Positions 62,352-64,000 of a stretch of DNA of 64,000 nucleotides are shown piece by piece; position 1 is the stretch's first letter; each line of letters opens with the position of its first letter. This stretch comes from an uncultured Pelagibacteraceae bacterium (lineage in GTDB: Bacteria > Pseudomonadota > Alphaproteobacteria > Pelagibacterales > Pelagibacteraceae). Under the pieces are notes generated by a model that saw only the letters and a program-made list of their open reading frames with translations, did no database searches and was not told the origin of the DNA. The position numbers and the translations under genes are program-made. The stretch spans positions 38,246-102,245 of the forward strand of contig CACIQQ010000003.1 in the NCBI GenBank assembly GCA_902588835.1. The letters are read 5' to 3'.

Positions 62352-63377
62352 TTACCAAAGTATATTGTTAGTATATTTTACTTTACTTTTATTTCTAACT
62401 ATTTCTCCAATTATGTAGGGACGGTATTTCTTTGTAAAAAACTTTAAAATTTTATGAAAATTATTTTTTTTAATTATCAAACAAAAACCCACACCACAAT
62501 TAAAAGTTTTGAGCATTTCTTTTTGAGAAACACCATTTTTGTTGATCCAACTAAAAATTTTATGGGTTTTTATTTTATCTAAATCTATTCTTGCGCAAAG
62601 ATTTTTTGGTATTACTCTCTCAATATTGTCACCAATACCTCCACCTGTTATATTTGCACAACCATTAATTAGTTTTCTATCAAGCAAATTCATAATTTCT
62701 TTTACATAAATTTTAGTGGGTTTTAATATTTCATTACGCAAAAATTTATTTTTTTTAATATTGATTTTCTTTTTTTTTAAAACTTCTCTTAATAAGGAAT
62801 ATCCATTTGAATGAAGTCCGCTAGAAGGTATTGCTAAAATCAAATTATTTTCTTTTATCTTTTCCTTCTTTAACACATTATTCTTGTTTACAAGTCCTAC
62901 AGAAAATCCAGCCAAATCAAATTTATTTTTAGAGTAAGTTCCTGGCATTTCAGCTGTTTCTCCGCCCACTAATTGACAGTCACTCATTTTGCAACCTTCA
63001 TGTATACCTTTAATAATATTTTTTAATTTTGTTAAATTTATTTTATCAATTGAAATGTAATCTAAGAAAAAAAGTGGTTTTGCTCCAAGTACCAGAATAT
63101 CATTTACACACATTGCAACTAAATCTATTCCAATAGTATTAAACTTATTTAAAATATTCGCTATTTCAAGTTTTGTTCCGACACCATCGGTACTACTTAC
63201 TAATAGAGGATTGTTAAATTTTTTTGGAATTTCATTTATTGAACCAAAACTACCTATATTCTTAAATTTATTTTTAGAATTTCCTTTTTTGGTCAATTTA
63301 GATATATATTTAATGAATTGATTAGATGCATTTATGTTTACTCCGCTTTTTTGATATGTAAATTTATATTTTTTCAT
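62352..63377 (-). CDS. purM: Phosphoribosylformylglycinamidine cyclo-ligase
   Basis: VSSTDGVGTKLEIA, GGETAEMPGTY, ITGGGIGDNIERVIP. Confidence 0.96.
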   Translation of the reverse strand: MKKYKFTYQKSGVNINASNQFIKYISKLTKKGNSKNKFKNIGSFGSINEIPKKFNNPLLVSSTDGVGTKLEIANILNKFNTIGIDLVAMCVNDILVLGAKPLFFLDYISIDKINLTKLKNIIKGIHEGCKMSDCQLVGGETAEMPGTYSKNKFDLAGFSVGLVNKNNVLKKEKIKENNLILAIPSSGLHSNGYSLLREVLKKKKINIKKNKFLRNEILKPTKIYVKEIMNLLDRKLINGCANITGGGIGDNIERVIPKNLCARIDLDKIKTHKIFSWINKNGVSQKEMLKTFNCGVGFCLIIKKNNFHKILKFFTKKYRPYIIGEIVRNKSKVKYTNNILW

Positions 63378-63385
63378 AATTTAAA

Positions 63386-64000
63386 ATGTTTTTAAAAAAG
63401 AATTTTTCGAAGTCTTCATCTTATATAGTTTTTACTATATTTGTAGTATTTTTTATTTGTTTTATTCACACTTATACTTTTGGTAAAATTTTCAAAATTC
63501 AAGATATAGAAATTGAAGAGCCTTTTAATTCTAATTTTAATAAAGAAAAAGTTATTAACAAAGCATTTGGAGAAGCCTTTAATATTCTTTTGAATAGCTT
63601 AATAACTTCAAAGGATAAAAATAAAATTAAAAACACACAGTTAAAAGATATTAAATATCTTATCGATTCTTTCACGATAACAAATGAGCAGTTCCTAAAT
63701 AAAAATTATCAAGCAAATTTTGAGGTAAATTTTGACAAGCCTAAAATTCTTAATTTTTTTGAAAGGAAAAATATATTTCCATCAATGTATAAAAAAAAAG
63801 AATTTTTGACCTTGCTTATATTAATAGACAATGACGAAGATAAAGTTCTTTTATTTGATAGAAATCCTTTCTATTCAAAATGGAATGATAATACAAAAAA
63901 CTTTTCACAAATAAATTACATATTACATGAAGAAGATATTCTTGATCTAAAATTGATTACTGAAAATAAAGATATTATTGAAAATTTTAAATTTGATCAA
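63386..64000 (+). CDS. DUF2066-like secreted protein, 3' end outside the window
   Basis: ORF open to the window end (205 codons); N-terminal hydrophobic segment; divergent from purM. Confidence 0.6.
   Translation, partial: MFLKKNFSKSSSYIVFTIFVVFFICFIHTYTFGKIFKIQDIEIEEPFNSNFNKEKVINKAFGEAFNILLNSLITSKDKNKIKNTQLKDIKYLIDSFTITNEQFLNKNYQANFEVNFDKPKILNFFERKNIFPSMYKKKEFLTLLILIDNDEDKVLLFDRNPFYSKWNDNTKNFSQINYILHEEDILDLKLITENKDIIENFKFDQ

Overview
This is a gene-dense, AT-rich alphaproteobacterial chromosome segment. Gene content and order suggest a SAR11/Pelagibacter-like streamlined genome; this is inference from content and composition, no database search was run. Conserved blocks: mreBCD-mrdA-rodA; gcvTHP behind a tandem glycine riboswitch; gshA/gshB, purF-cvpA, dnaB-rplI-rpsR-rpsF; fabD-fabG-acpP-gmk; ksgA-pdxA-surA-lptD-lptG-lptF; pepA-ndk; purN-purM. 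Accessory or metabolic blocks: a DadA-like oxidase/EamA/HDAC-like/MsrB cluster, a TRAP transporter (dctPQM), pxpABC 5-oxoprolinase, a CFA-synthase-like lipid-modification cluster (FAD oxidoreductase-DUF1365-Cfa-DUF3833-SDR-TspO), NAD-formate dehydrogenase, SelO, an amidinotransferase and several EamA/MFS permeases. I saw no tRNA, rRNA, CRISPR array, IS element or prophage. Best leads: (1) a perfect 12-bp inverted repeat after the glycine aptamers that would pair the gcvT RBS and start codon with the 5' strand of aptamer-2 P1, a ready-made ON-switch; (2) a candidate structured RNA in the only long unexplained intergenic gap (about 9906-10013); (3) a strong terminator hairpin inside the TRAP operon between dctP and dctQ; (4) the Cfa/DUF1365/FAD-oxidoreductase lipid cluster; (5) a 59-aa membrane ORF missed by the ORF track; (6) an acpP internal promoter and loss of fabF/mltG/yicC from the usual order; (7) tail-to-tail overlaps or abutments at every convergent gene pair.
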